Shown: positions 24,701 through 37,945, counted from the stretch's first letter. The stretch: 64,000 bases of DNA from Oryzias latipes (GCF_002234675.1 NC_019872.2:12955950-13019949), one strand, 5' to 3'. Translations and numbers: made by a program. Notes: generated by a model not told the origin, from the sequence alone.

Positions 24701-25743
24701 GAACTAAAATTCAAAGTTTACTTTGTCTAAATGTAAAAACTGGAAGAGTCATTCGACTCAGTTAGAAAGAAAGAAAGACTTTTACAGTCAGAATTTCACT
24801 ATTTCCTCCTTGTTAAAAACATTTATGATGATGGTGGAAAAGAAGTTTCGTGCTGCTGTAGACTCAGGAAACCTCTCATCTGCTTTTTTTTTTAAACCAT
24901 TTGAAAGATTTCAGAAGATAACAGTCAGAAATCTGCTCAGCGAAGTCAAACATATTTTTGGGGTGATTTATGAGAAACACCCCTGCAGTTGGGTTGTTCA
25001 CATTATTTTGTATTGTTTTCTTGCAGGTATCTCCCTCTGAAGCAGCCCAGGGGCAGCAACCACAATGTGAGTATTTTAGTTTAAGAAAAAACAAAAAAGG
25101 GTTTGCTTGAATTTGTGGATGTTTGACCATTTCTGTATTTCATGATCCACCACCTCTTACTAACCCAGTTACACTTTAAGGGTTAAAACATTAAGAAGAG
25201 GTTTAAGGTTGCCAGGTTGGAGTAACTAATAAGCAGCATCTATTGGATATAGAGGAAAAAAGACGGCTTGACCCACATCATGGAGCAATCTAAACATTCC
25301 CTAGCTGCTTACCTTTTAATTAAGACTCCATTTGACAGAATTTGATGGTCAAATAAGAAAGATTTGATCACGTTAAAAAAAATCTATTTCTATGCCATTT
25401 TTATGAATCAACAGTACAGCTGATGTTCTATGATGATGCATTTTAAGACTAAAATTCTTATTGAAAGCCGAAATTAACAAAGTTGGAAATTAAACTAAAA
25501 GCAGACAGATAGGAGTTTCATTTAATGCCAATGTAATATAACAATTAAATTGTTTATTTTTTTTAAAGGTGGAACCAAAATCCTAGCTTCTCTTTTTACC
25601 TTAAATTTTAATAACAGATGGAATCAGATTTTTACTGAACTGTTGCTTAAAATGTTGCTTGACGACAGTTTTTAATACACATTTGAATTTTAAACTCGTT
25701 TTTTTTCATAGTTTTCTTGTCCTTTGCAGCATCCAAGAGGTGA
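15260..25743 (+). CDS. ska2: Spindle and kinetochore-associated protein 2 (SKA2)
   Basis: SKA2 forms the coiled-coil core of the SKA complex with SKA1 and SKA3, which couples kinetochores to microtubules at metaphase. Six coding exons give 143 residues: 15260-15292, 22153-22245, 23414-23590, 23888-23962, 25027-25066 and 25730-25743, all with GT-AG borders and matching phase. The N-terminus METTVEKLEAMFQKSEADLD parallels human [20 protein letters not shown]. The SEADLDYLERRLKLD and LLCSEVKDIANAQKES stretches are the helical core, and LTELEQEAAALL fits the human LTEEEKTAAEQF end. The tail after that is longer than in human and low in complexity. Intron 1 is about 6.9 kb because of inserted elements, and carries mir-301. 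The start is chosen by homology and lies just past the promoter boxes. Confidence 0.93.
16480..17130. other. Unassigned repeat-like block in ska2 intron 1
   Basis: This block is richer in GC than its surroundings and ends with AAATAAATGTG, then CCGAGTTCCGTGG and TTATTGAACA, an arrangement reminiscent of the end of a solo LTR. It does not share sequence with the end of the BEL/Pao copy downstream. The assignment is weak. Confidence 0.25.
17353..20745 (+). mobile_element. Decayed BEL/Pao LTR retrotransposon
   Basis: A fossil pol region runs with the ska2 strand. In order it shows a reverse transcriptase part (HHGVRHPKKNKLRVV near the start), an RNase H-like region, and an integrase with zinc-binding and core parts (HAIRRQ-type His/Cys area, then VLRSDNGTNFIGAERE) and its C-terminal part up to about 20285. 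A likely 3' LTR follows at about 20358-20745 (TGTTGTGAC to TACTGTACA). No matching 5' LTR, gag or protease region was recognised, so the copy is 5'-truncated. It is clearly broken, with roughly half a dozen breaks, and looks old. It is inserted in ska2 intron 1. Confidence 0.85.
21393..21631 (+). mobile_element. tRNA-derived SINE
   Basis: A tRNA-like head is visible: GGTGCAGCGGTAGGGGG as A-box region and a perfect B box GGTTCGATTCC at 21446-21456. The body carries GTGTCCTTGGGCAAGACACT and the end GCACTTTGTCCTTGTAGG, typical of widespread teleost SINEs. A TA/TG microsatellite grows directly from its 3' end. It is close to full length. Confidence 0.85.
21632..21720. repeat. TA/TG microsatellite at the SINE tail
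   Basis: Nearly 90 bases of alternating TA and TG repeats directly after the SINE. A second, shorter TA/CA tract lies at about 20978-21047. Confidence 0.9.
21784..21873 (+). ncRNA. mir301: MicroRNA precursor mir-301
   Basis: A hairpin with 11 perfect closing pairs (ATTGCACTACT against AGTAGTGCAAT) and a 13-base loop lies in ska2 intron 1. The 3' arm at 21835-21857 carries the miR-130/301 seed AGTGCAA, followed by TAGTATTGTCAAAGC, which is the rest of miR-301a-3p as I remember it; only the first base differs (T for C). The 5' arm at 21798-21819 begins GCTCTGACTTCATTGCAC, one base off human miR-301a-5p. MIR301A lies in SKA2 in mammals, so host and strand agree. miR-301 targets include growth and PTEN-type regulators by family knowledge. 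It is probably made from the ska2 transcript. A miR-454 partner was not found. Confidence 0.95.
22298..22650. repeat. Interspersed repeat with GTTCACACC ends, copy 2
   Basis: Left end AAGCTGCGTTCACACCAAAC and right end GTTTGGTGTGAATGTAGCG form an inverted pair of about 18 bases. The interior GGGCGGCAAATTTCAATG and AAGTCAATGG is typical of this fish family. It lies in ska2 intron 2. No coding capacity. Confidence 0.65.
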
Positions 25744-27445
25744 AGTAGCAGAAATGTTGAATGTTGGATAAGTGAGGTTGAGGTGAACACGTCACTTTAA
25801 CCCTGAGATGGACATTTATGAGGACGACTGCTGGAAAATGGACCCTTGTCACGGCTTGTTCCCTTTTACAAAAAAGAGGGGAAGGAACGTGGAACTATGG
25901 AGACTGCTGACATTTGAAAAGCAGTAGTGATGATCTAAGCTCTGTCATAATTGACTGAACTGTGGTCTTCTGGGAAAAAGGCTGAGACACTGAGGCATGG
26001 GACTAACGAAGATGTAATCTATTGTCTGCTATTATTATTTGCACTTGCGGAACCTCCTTTAATGAAAATAAAAAAGTTAAAAAAGTTGTTTTTAGTTTTG
26101 TTTTCTAATTGGTTGAAATCAAAATGTCTGTTCCTCTCTTGCAGCTTCCCAGCAGCTTCCTTTCTTGCTTTTTTTCTAAGTTGACGCCTTTTTGTTCATT
26201 CTTAAATTACAGAAAAAAGTTCCACTGTAAACTCACGAGCCCCTTTATCAGAAAGTTATTTTCTGAATTCGTGTTAATATATTTATGAATTGAGAAGTAC
26301 AGCAACGTCCAAAACATGATGATTTAAATATTAAAAACTTAGACATGTCATTTTAACTGCTGTTATCATTTTCATCATATTCAAGAGTTGTTTTAAACGA
26401 AAAAACAAAAGTGTTTTATTTAAAACTTATACTCCCGTCTTTTGTTCATTCTGGTTCTGATTATCTTTAAAGGATTTGGATTAACCAGCAAACCGGTTTC
26501 TTGATGCTTCTTTGCAGTCTGCTCTAACATTCACAATGCTTTTGGTTTAAGACGTACCTCAGGAGATGACATTTCTAATCCTGAATATCTCCCAAACACT
26601 GCATACTATTGGTATCTACAAGACCAACTGGGGCTTTTTAGTGAAACCAGATGTGAAAGGGTGGGGCTCTGGGAATTGTAGTTTTAGTGGATTTAGAAAA
26701 GATTTTTGACAAGACCCTTTTTTTTTTGTTCTCAGGAAGTAAGGATGGTATTAAACTAAATTCCTACTAAAAGCTAACTCCCAAGACCTAAAGCTGACTT
26801 TTTCTATTTTTATTTTTTTAGAATAAACACAAATGTGGTAGCAGTTCACATACTTCCGCAAGAATGTAGAGGTGTGTGGATCTTTTTATGTAGATGTTAC
26901 ATCACAAATGGTCATACGTTTGATCTAATCCAGTCTGATTATGACTCACTTTCCAGATAAACATAAAAAAAGGCACAATGTCTGCTTCTTAGACACGATG
27001 CTGTGACTGAACACTTCCTGTAACAAACTTTAAGCTATACATTGGTTTGTTTCTGTACAAGTGCACTTAAAGAAGACCTTTAAAAATAGCAAATACTGGC
27101 AAATTTGGACAGCCATTGTTTTATATCTATATTTTCTTTGTACTTGTTTTAAAGATTTTTTTAAATGTACAGAAGACCTCATTGCCACCTAAACTGTTTT
27201 ATTGGAAAACATTTCCAGATAGAAACAAATGTGCCTTCATTTTTAGAAGGTGTTTTAATGGTGTTCTGATTTTTTGTTTTCTTTAGAAAATAAGTACTGT
27301 ACATCTTTAAAGTGTACAATATATAATTGTATATATACACATACAAACACCTAGGTACACTGATATTTATTTAACATTGGCCACAATTGGTGTGAAAATC
27401 AGACATGTATTTGAATGTGATGCCAATAAAGGATAGAGCACAAAA
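25744..27445 (+). other. Probable ska2 3' UTR
   Basis: AT-rich sequence follows the stop. Candidate signals are AATAAAAAAG near 26068 and CCAATAAAGGATAG near 27424; the latter would give a 1.7-kb 3' UTR. No other gene is visible here. Confidence 0.5.
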
Positions 27446-27494
27446 ACATGTTTAAATATCCAACTTTTTTCAGGGATACAATATACGTACATGA

Positions 27495-28165
27495 ATTAGA
27501 TTGGATTGATAAGATAAGATAAGATAGGACTTTATTGATCCCCGGGGGGAAATTGGGTTGTCACAGCAGCCAAAAACAAGAAAAATATAGCAGTTGGAAA
27601 AGTACGAAAAACAAAGTAGCAATGGGTAAGAATAAAAATAATACAAGGTGGAAGTAAAAGTACAGGTCATAAATAACGGATTAAATAAGGCAATAAATAG
27701 CAGCAGCGGTTTTCAACAGTCCTAGACCGTGTTGTTGAACAGTCTGACTGCTGTTGGGATGAAGGACCTCCGGTAACGCTCCTTTTTGCACTGGGGGTGC
27801 AGCAGTCTCAGGCTGAATGAGCTGCTCATAGTCCTCATCGTCGCATACAGGGGATGGGAGGGGTTGTTCCGGATGCTGGACAGCTTGGTCAGCATCCTCC
27901 TCTCACCTACAGAGTCCACTGAGTCCAGGGGACAGCCCAGGACTCTCTTCACCAGCTTGTCCAGCTTCTTTTTGTCCCTTTCATTGATTCCTCCACACCA
28001 GCAGCCCAAAGCATTGAAAGTTGCTGATGCAACGACAGTCTCATAGAAGGTCTTGAGCAGTGGCCTGCACACACCAAAGGACCTCAGTCTCCTCAGGAGG
28101 TGGAGGCAACTCTGGCCCTTCTTGTGCAGGACCTTTGTGTTGTCTGACCAGTCCAGTTTAGTTTG
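27495..28165 (-). mobile_element. 3' end of a CR1/L2-type (Rex1-like) LINE
   Basis: On the minus strand the end of a LINE reverse transcriptase reads from about 28165, with CRPLLKTFYETVVASA, RVLGCPLDSVDSVGERRML and RRSFIPTAVRLFNNTV, then a stop at 27722. The 3' end (27495-27550) has CAATAAAGTCCTATC followed by TTATC repeats, the short-repeat tail typical of this group. The last 116 codons are open. It is 5'-truncated, as is usual. Confidence 0.8.
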
Positions 28166-28540
28166 GGTAATTTATGCCACTGCAGGATCTTCAGGAAAAG
28201 TCTCTAATATTTTGGATTAAAAAATCATGCAACTGACCCAACAGCACAATTAAAAGTTTATTTAAAGTATGTTGGCAAGTGGCTTGATAATGGAAGATAA
28301 TAGTATTTGTAGTTTTTTGTTTTTCTGTGTTGTCATTGTTGAGAATGCATTTGTTACATAAAAGTATTTGTGTCCGTATAAATGTATATATTTAAGTATT
28401 TTAATGATCCATAAAATGCATAGAACTACATAGTACTAGTATACATTGTATTTAGACACACCCAACACTGGCTTGACGTCGGTCTCTCACAAGCTATCGC
28501 GATACTTCTTGAGCTCTCGCCCATGTTTGATACGCTGGGA
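28166..28540. other. Intergenic stretch before rpl23a
   Basis: Nothing supported as a gene. An ATCGCGAT palindrome at about 28497-28504 may belong to the rpl23a promoter. Confidence 0.4.
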
Positions 28541-28544
28541 AACC

Positions 28545-28567
28545 CCGTATCCTCTTCCTTTTTCAAC
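28545..28567 (+). promoter_or_regulatory. rpl23a start region with TOP-like pyrimidine tract
   Basis: CCTCTTCCTTTTTC lies directly before the start codon. Ribosomal protein mRNAs start within such tracts (5' TOP), which link their translation to mTOR/LARP1. The transcription start is therefore placed at about 28551. Confidence 0.55.
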
Positions 28568-30382
<1,815 letters not shown>

Positions 30383-30839
30383 ACCGTGTCTGAAGAGACT
30401 TGTGGAATAATAAATATTTGTATAAACAAAGCTTTGTGTTGATTATTTTTACGTTTCTGTACATTCATTCATTTAGCTTTACAATGGTTACTATTGGATT
30501 AATGAAAGGGAGGGAAACCTGATTTTTAAGGTGTAACATTGTTAAAAATAGTTTTATTTTGTACGGTTATTTTCCTGTTTATACATATTTTACACTTGTA
30601 GCCTTTACTGCTAAAACCTAAAAAGGAGTGGAGACCTTTAGTCTTTTGTGGTCAGATCACTGAATCTAATGTAGAGCTATTGAACGGCTCTTCTGGGTTT
30701 GGATGACAGTTTTGCTGCAGATTAGCATCAATAGGACTCACTAAAGCTGTTTTGTTGGAGCCAGAATGCAGTTACCTGATGCGGTTTTATTTGCAGTTTC
30801 CCCCCCTCTATGATCGAGGGAATAGTGGTGTGGTGTCTG

Positions 30840-31023
30840 TCCTATGGGGTCAAGATGACCAATGACTTGTTGTCCCTACCATGAAGGTGGAGAGGATTTC
30901 ATGTAATCCATGGACACCAGTGAAGATCACAAATCATTGAAGAAAAAAGGTTCAGAGCACTGTCTAGTGGGTCTAGATGACCCAACTCCCAATGTTCAAG
31001 TGCCTAGGATAGCACAAGGGATA
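30840..31023 (-). mobile_element. Short TTAA-flanked inverted-repeat element, copy C
   Basis: Reverse-oriented copy of the family at 9216-9425. The right end GGATAGCACAAGGG is clear, while the left end has decayed. It lies between the convergent rpl23a and birc2 genes. Confidence 0.75.
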
Positions 31024-31381
31024 AGATGTCTTGGTCTAACTAGATGTTAATGTATTGAAAATGAAGTCACCTGCCCACAATCTGCATTTGTGGGTCATAA
31101 ACGAAAGGATCAGAAAGAAATGCAACGTCATTTACAAAGTGAAATTTTAATATATTATGTTTTAACTTAATGTGTGCAAAATATTTTACAATTTGTTTTA
31201 GTTACAAAAAAACCCAAACAAACTTGGTGCTAACTTCACACACGGCTCAGCCAATGCCTGTCCATGTTTCTCTGGTATCTTCTGTAACTCACTAAGAAAT
31301 AAAACCGTCTAAATGAGAGAAGAAAGGTGTCTTCTCTGCCAGTAATAAACAGTGTTGTCATTTGGCTGTGATGCACCGAGG

Positions 31382-34300
31382 CTAAGACAGGAAGGTTCGG
31401 ACCGTGCCTTTGACCAGGCCTCGGCAGATCGGGCACTTTCGCAGTGATGGGGCGCATTCTTTGCACACCACTAGGTGTCCACATGGGATGAACACAATGT
31501 TGACTTCTTTGTCCATGCAGACCTTGCATGTGCGCTCTTCCTGCAGACGTCGGAGCTGCTCCTCCATTGGGAGATCTGCAAAGCAACAGTTTAGACCATG
31601 AAATGATTATTAGGGTTTATATTTGCATCACTTTACTTTTTTCAGAATACATAAAAAGCTAACACTACTTTTCTTTTTCCTTAAAAAAAACGTTTCTCTG
31701 TCTCAGGCTAACATTCTTCATACCTGAAAGATCTTGACTTGGAGAGGATGCTTCATTTGACTGAGCTGCAAGTGGGAAAGACATCAGTCAGTGACAGCTG
31801 TAGCCATAGGAAACAGTTTGCTGTATTCGACTCTTACCCATGAGATCTCTGAGTAGATGAACATCGTTTTTCTGGATCCAGTTGCGGAAGACTTCTGCAG
31901 CGGCGTTTCCCTTGTTCAGGACCAACTCTATTAGTCTTGCAGTTTGTTGTTGGGCAGATGTTTGAGCCAGGAGACTGCCATATTCCTCAGCAGCTGAAAT
32001 AGTCAATCACATTTAAGACAGTTAATCATTCCAGTAACTTTATGGAATCTGCATTTGAAGTGTATTCTAATATTAATATAAAGGTAAGTGAACATACACA
32101 ACACGTTTTGTTCTCTTAAATGCTCCAGCACTGGTTCGACGCTCTTCAGACGCTGGATTAGTGCCGCCTGGTGTCTCTTCACAAACGTGAAACCATCTTA
32201 ACCAAAAACAAACAAAACATTAATATTCACTCTCCAGCTAACTATTGAAATAATGTGAAGCGTTTCTGGAGGCTCACTGTCAGCACCTGATGCCATGGCC
32301 TCTGCCAGCATCTCCCGCTCCTCCTCCCGTTTCTGGTCCTCAGCGCTCAGCAGGTCTGAGACCAGCTCTTGAACAGTCCGGTAATTCTCTCCGCTGGTCA
32401 GAATCTTGCTCTGGACAGTTTGCTTCACCAGGCTGCGCTCGAAGCCCATCTCTAAAGCGGATTTGATCACAGGAGTGTTCATCATTACGGCATCCTCGGA
32501 CCGGTCCTCTCCTGGACCCAAATGGACCACTGGCAGGGAGAGGTATCAGCATGGTCAGTAATTTTCTAGTGCAACCTCGATCCCCTTCTGATCTATAGTA
32601 AAAGTGTTCCTAGGGGTCTTTTAATTACAGTGACATGGAGCAACCACGCCCCCCTTCCCCTCCCTGTTTCTGAAACCACAGAACAGGGAGCTTGTGGCAC
32701 GGCCTGAACATTTTCACATAACAAATAAGCTCCATTTCAAACTGTATTTTTCGTCTGCTTCTGGTTCACAACTTGAACAATCAAACTACTCAGAAATGCA
32801 GTTTTAAGCTTAAATCGTCGTTCATCATCAGAAAATGCCACAAGAACATGTCAAACCCCTGTTTTAATCGGAGTGGGGCTTTAATGTCTGTTGTCCAAGT
32901 TGGTTGAGTTCAAACTCACCAGGTGGATCTACAAACTCTCTGGAACTGTTTTCTCCGTTTGTTAGAAGCTGTTGGAGAGAAGTCACATCAATACAGTGGA
33001 AACAATTAACAATAAAATGATAAATAAAATTGGCAGGATCTTCTTCTAACCTGCTCAAAGAGTCGAGGAAAGCGAGCTTGAATCTGATGAACAAAATCTT
33101 GTCCCTTCTCCTGGAGCAAATACTCACACCTACAGTTCAGGAGAGAGCCAGCAAACCCATTTAAAACATTTCATAGAGGAAACCCCAGCTTCTACATTAG
33201 ATGGCCCACAATTCAAAACAGCAAACTGAGTTTCAGTTACCGAGGAAACCATTTAGCGTGTTCCACCCACGGGTCATCTCCAGACTCCCAGCACCGCAGG
33301 CCTCCATCGCAGCAGAAACACTTGACGTCGTCGTTTCTTCCTGTGGAGGGGAACCACAGAGGCTTCAGTGGGGAAGTTTCGGGGGGTAAAATTATGACTG
33401 TCAGAATTCAAAACTAAAGGGAGAAACTGTCTTTTTTCCCCTTCTGTTGTCTGAAACTACATACATTTAACTGAAGGTTTTTGTTTTAATTAATGGTATT
33501 TCTCATTATAGTTCCCATTGAAATTTACCCAAAAAATACAAATAATTCCACAGGAAGATGGTTCATTTCAATAAGAAGGAACCAAGAGCAGAAAATATTC
33601 AAATTCTACCAAAAAGGAGATATGACTGGATGACCATTGGGGTTTCCTTCTTAAACAACTGCAGTTTTTTCTGGGTTTTTGTTCATTCTCTCAGCCGGTG
33701 ACAGTTTTGCAGATTAGTACCTACCTACGTAGTAGAATCCAGCTTTGGCCAGCTGTTCTGGGCGCACAGGTATTCGTGATGGCCAGTTAACAAACGTGAG
33801 GCGCCTGTCTTCGCTTTGCTGCATGGACGGGTTGGACACGCTGGTGAGGGCAAGGGCTCCTGAAGATGCAGCCGCCGACAATGCTGTCGCCCCAGCGACC
33901 AATGGCACATTGTCAGCTCTGTCCCCACGGACAAACCGGCAGTTGGGATAATGTCTTTGGTGCTCGGACACAGCTCTGTCACCTGGCTCCCAGTTACTCA
34001 GCTGCAAAGGAGAAAGTTTCAGTTATTGACCTCCAGCGAACACCAGAGCAGTCACTAAAGCTGACATCAAACTCAACTCACTACTGCTCTAAAGTGCAGT
34101 CCAGTGTGTGTGTTCATTTTGTAAAGGAGATACACACCTGTCCTCCACAGCTGAAACAGGCCACTCTGTCATTTTGTCCCAGGTAGTAGAAACCCGCCTT
34201 GGCGAGCTCTGCAGGAGTGATAATGGAAATTGCCCATGGCTGGAAGGAATCTAGGCGGTCCTGCTCTCTGCGCATGCTGGGGTTGTGGCACGTCGGCCTC

Positions 34301-35019
34301 TGGTGGGACAGATCCTCCACACCCCGAGAGGCCAGCGGGCTGGAGGGTGGAGGGGCAGAGAAGGCCATGTTCAAGTAGCCAACTGCCTCCTCACTTTGGC
34401 CTCCTGAGGGGTTAGAAGCAGCCGGGCCTTGACCAGAAAGCTAAAAGGAAATGGAGCCAATTATTAAAAGTAACAATAACCATGATGATACTTCAGTACA
34501 AACCAAGAGAATTTTGATTTAAAAAAACATAAAGTACGTCTCTCTGAACTTACAGGCATGGCTTGGGCAATGCGGAGCGGAGAAAAGGCCGAGTGAGACG
34601 AGGAGAGAAGGTTGGTGGTGGATGGGAGGCTTTGGATGAAGGGACAGGTGGGGGAGAGCTGCCTGTGTTTCTCTGTCGGGCAGTCTCCAGCCAGCCAGCC
34701 CTCCGCCGTCACATTACACCTGAAACACTGGACGCGGTCGCCTACGCCGGTGTAGAACCAACCTGCCCTGGCCAGACTCCGCTCTGTGACCACTGAAGTC
34801 GGGAAACGGGCAAAGGTGGAGAAGCGAAAAAGTTCTGTGGAAACAAAAACATATGAAATGACACAAACAAATGCAGAAATAAAAGATTTTCCAAGGAAAC
34901 AGAGTAAAAAAAAAAGCAGAAATACCTGAGGAGTTATCATACTGGAGGTCAGACGGAGGACCATTGCGACAAAGTCCCATCAGAAATTTGCTGTTTTTCA
35001 GTTGAACTAGAGTTTCCAT
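31382..35019 (-). CDS. birc2: Cellular inhibitor of apoptosis protein (cIAP1/2, BIRC2)
   Basis: cIAPs are cytosolic RING ubiquitin ligases of TNF-receptor/TRAF2 complexes that ubiquitinate RIPK1 and NIK and bind caspases. Twelve coding exons, from high to low coordinate: 35019-34926, 34834-34554, 34440-34138, 34001-33725, 33340-33241, 33129-33051, 32968-32920, 32529-32287, 32196-32098, 31993-31838, 31765-31724, 31575-31382, giving 638 residues (human BIRC2 618). BIR1 (about 35-110, CFRC with later H and C), BIR2 (about 165-255), BIR3 (about 285-350, CFCCDGG and H...C), UBA (about 405-455, [15 protein letters not shown]), CARD (about 470-560) and a C-terminal RING ([24 protein letters not shown]) ending in TVRTFLS. 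All zinc ligands seem present. An untranslated exon probably begins at 35043 with a distal exon near 38212-38270. Mammals have BIRC2 and BIRC3; one fish gene covers both. Confidence 0.96.
32590..32884 (-). repeat. Interspersed repeat with TTAAAG-CCCACTCC ends, copy 2
   Basis: The right end reads AATCGGAGTGGGGCTTTAA and the interior shares GCCACAAGAACATG with copies 3 and 4. The left end is less clear. It occupies most of one birc2 intron (32530-32919). Confidence 0.6.
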
Positions 35020-35221
35020 GACTGGATTTTTAGAATAGTGATTCTAAGAAAAAGGGACATCCTTTTAAGGGAGTGGGGTTTGAGAAAAGCAGAGGTCTTT
35101 CATTCTCACATACAAAACAGTGAAACAGAAACGAGACTCGACAGATGAGCGGGAAACGGAAACCTAAAACACTTTCATTATTACCATGACATGGAGACAA
35201 ACATTCAATTCTTCACATACA

Positions 35222-35906
35222 TTATATATTGCCAAAAGTATCCACTTGTCTTTAGAAGATCTAGCAGAGGCTTCTCTTTCAAATGAGATGCATTCCAGTT
35301 GGGGCATCCCAAAGACCATCTGGATACAAAGTATCGCTCTTTCAGTGGCTGTGATTGCTTTCCTACGTCCCGGGGCCCTTGCAGTGGTGTAGAGGCCTCT
35401 CATCACCCTGGCCCCTAGACTCAAGAACAGAGTTGTGGTGCTACAGAGGATCTCACGAGTAATACGGCTTGATACAACATCCTATTCTATTTTGTTTGTT
35501 AACTGTGCCTGGGTGCTGCTGGTAAAAATAGTTTTAGTGGAGCCAGGGATGGCAATAAAGCCTTGTCGGCATGGCACAACCCAACTGGTGTGATACAAGT
35601 GGGACTGTAAGTGTTTTTTGTCTTGCATTTTTTATTCCAAATGGTTTAGAATGACCTTTTGCAGCTACATCTTCAACTCTTCTGATAAGGCTTTCCACAA
35701 GGGTTAGGAGTGTATTTATAGAAATGTTTGCCCATCCTTCCAAAAACTTTATTTGTGAGCTCAGACACAGGTGGTTCAATTCTTTCAAAAAGTCTGCAGA
35801 ATAAGTCTGCATGCTCAGATGCTTCATTTGTAAACCTGTGGCAAAAGGAAGAGTTCAGAACGTGTAAACTTAATTTGAACGGGTGATTGAATACTTTTGG
35901 CAATAA
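35222..35906 (-). mobile_element. Internally deleted Tc1-type element
   Basis: ATATTGCCAAAAGTAT at the left and ATACTTTTGGCAATA at the right form the terminal inverted repeat of a common fish Tc1 group. Near the right part a minus-strand piece reads INTLLTLVESLIRRVEDVAA, the C-terminus of a Tc1 transposase. The left part carries other decayed sequence. It directly abuts the next Tc1 element. Confidence 0.65.
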
Positions 35907-35907
35907 A

Positions 35908-37216
35908 CAATGGCCACTTTATTAGGTCCATCTTGCTAGTACTGAGTTGGACCCCCTTTTGCCTTCAAAACCGCCTTAATCCTTCCTGGCATCGATTCTA
36001 CGAGGTACTGGAAACATTCCTCAGAGAGTTTGGTCCATATTGACATGACAGCATCACGCAGTTGCCGCAGATTTGTCGGCTGCACATCCATGATGCTAAT
36101 CTCCTGTTCCACCACATCCCAAAGGTGCTCTATTGGGTTGAGATCTGGTGACTGTGGAGGCCATTTGAGGACAGTGAACAGTGAACCAATCTGAGATGAT
36201 TCCAGCTTTATGACATGGCGTGTTATCCTGCTGGAAGTAGCCATCAGAAGATGGGTACACTGTGGTCATAAAGGGATGAACATGGTCAGCAGCAATACTC
36301 AGGTAGGCTGTGGCGTTGTAACACTGCTCAGTTGGTACTAAGGGGCCCAAAGTGTGCCAAGAGAATATCCCCCACACCATTACACCACCACCGTCTCCAG
36401 CCTGAACCATTGATACGAGGCAGGATGGATCCCTTATTTCGTGTTGTTCACGCCAAATTCTGACCCTACCATCTGAATCTTCTTCTTCCACTTTCGGCTT
36501 CTCCCATCAGGGGTCGCCACAGCGAACAAGTCGCATGGTAAATTTGGCAATGTTTTACGCCGGATGCTAGCCCCCATCTGAATGCCGCAGCAAAAATCGA
36601 GACACATTAGACCATGCAACATTTTTCCAATCGTCTACTGTCCAGTTTTGGTAAGTCTGTGAATTGTAGCCTTAGTTTCCTGTTCTTAGCTGACAGGAGT
36701 GGCGCCCTATGTGATCTTCTGCTGCTGTAACCCATCTGGCTCAAGGTTGGACATGTTGTGTGTTCAGAGATGCTCTTCTGCAGACCTCGATTGTAAGGAG
36801 TGGTTATTTGAGTTACTGTTGCCTTTCTATCTGCTTGAACCAGTCTGGCCATTCTCCTCTGACCTCTGGAATCAACAAGGCATTTCCGCCCACAGAACAG
36901 CCGATCACTGGATATTTTCTCTTTTTCAGACCATTCTCTGTAAACCCTAGAGATGGTTGTGCGAGAAAATCCTAGTAGATCAGCAGATTCTGAAATCCTC
37001 AGACCACACCGTCTGGCACAAACAACCACACCCCGGTCAAAGTCACTTAAATCACCTTTCTTCCCCATTCTGATGATCGCTTTGAACCGCAGCAGATGGT
37101 CTTGACCATGTCTACATGCCTAAATGCATTGAGCTGCTGCCATGTGATTGACTGAATAGAAATTTGCATTACCGAGCAGATGGACAGGTGTACCTAATAA
37201 AGTGGCCAGTGAGTGT
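35908..37216 (-). mobile_element. Tc1-type DNA transposon, nearly full length
   Basis: Ends TGGCCACTTTATTAGGT and ACCTAATAAAGTGGCCA form the terminal inverted repeat. The minus-strand transposase starts at 37068 with MGKKGDLSDFDRGVVVCA and a paired helix-turn-helix part (ISESADLLGFSRTTISRVY). Later pieces carry the catalytic region: YFQQDNTPCHKA with the second Asp, and SPDLNPIEHLWD with the final acid, here Glu. The frame shifts near 36240, and a SINE-like insertion at 36479-36573 interrupts the area of the first Asp, so it is inactive. It lies in the 5' non-coding intron of birc2. Confidence 0.9.
36479..36573. mobile_element. Short retroposon nested in the Tc1 element
   Basis: A 95-base insertion is flanked by the exact 10-base duplication CCATCTGAAT (36469-36478 and 36574-36583). 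It begins with TCTTCTTCTTCCACTTTC and holds GGGGTCGCCACAGCGAAC and TTTTACGCCGGATGC, words of a very common teleost repeat. The duplication and CTT tract suggest LINE-driven retroposition. Confidence 0.8.
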
Positions 37217-37759
37217 GGATTTCATACACAAACGCACACAGACCATGCTCTCAAACCCCTCCCCCCATCCAGGACATCCCTTTGTGGCCTGTCTAAGCCT
37301 TCATAATTGAAGACAAAAAACCCAGTAAAAAAATATTATTATAATTTTTAATCCACAGCAAGAGTCCCTTTTGGGGGTTTAGTTGGCAGACCCTGCAAAA
37401 GTAAAGTAAAATATCATGATATACATATAAATTTAGCAGGAAATCTACAAAAAAAAATCAACTTGGTTGTTTGATTAAAAGTATAAAAGTAGAGTCAGAC
37501 ATCCTCTGTTTGCATCATACATTTTCCTAAGTCATGTGAGAGTCACCTAAGCATCATTTGACTTGTGTGTGAGGTTTAGTGCATGTATTTCGACATCTGT
37601 TTGCTAAATAAAGGCACAGCCTGTCTGCACTCATATTGAGATAAATTCACACAAGAACCCTGAATGGAAGATCCAAACTTAGGTCATATTACCTAAATGA
37701 CTCAGTGTAGATCTGTCACCAAGGGGGGAAACTTAACATTCAAACTTCAGAGAAGCTTG
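37217..37759. other. birc2 5' intron, right part
   Basis: No gene or clear repeat recognised. A polycytosine-rich patch lies near 37258-37270. Confidence 0.4.
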
Positions 37760-37945
37760 GAACATTTTTAAATAAAATTAGTAGAAGCCTAATGGAAATG
37801 TCACTTGTGTTTTCAATGATTTAGCAAATGATCTGCTAGCCCCCAACGTTTCATTGTAATTACGGAATATGAACATAATATTAAGAGTTTTTTGTGTGAT
37901 CTTTGAACTCAAACATGCATATTTTTTATTATTAAAATTAAATTA
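37760..37945. repeat. Segment duplicated inside the LINE at 39.8 kb
   Basis: From GAACATTTTTAAATAAAATT to the run ending AAAATTAAAT, this segment matches 39766-39973 almost throughout, apart from a 20-base extra piece in the other copy. It lies in the birc2 5' intron. Confidence 0.75.

Noticed and set aside
27470-28140. Host gene on the minus strand downstream of ska2
   Set aside because: The peptide is the C-terminus of a Rex1-like LINE, and a LINE-type short-repeat tail follows.
33725-33982. Overlapping open frames on both strands over birc2 exons
   Set aside because: They are alternative frames of the BIR2/BIR3 exons.
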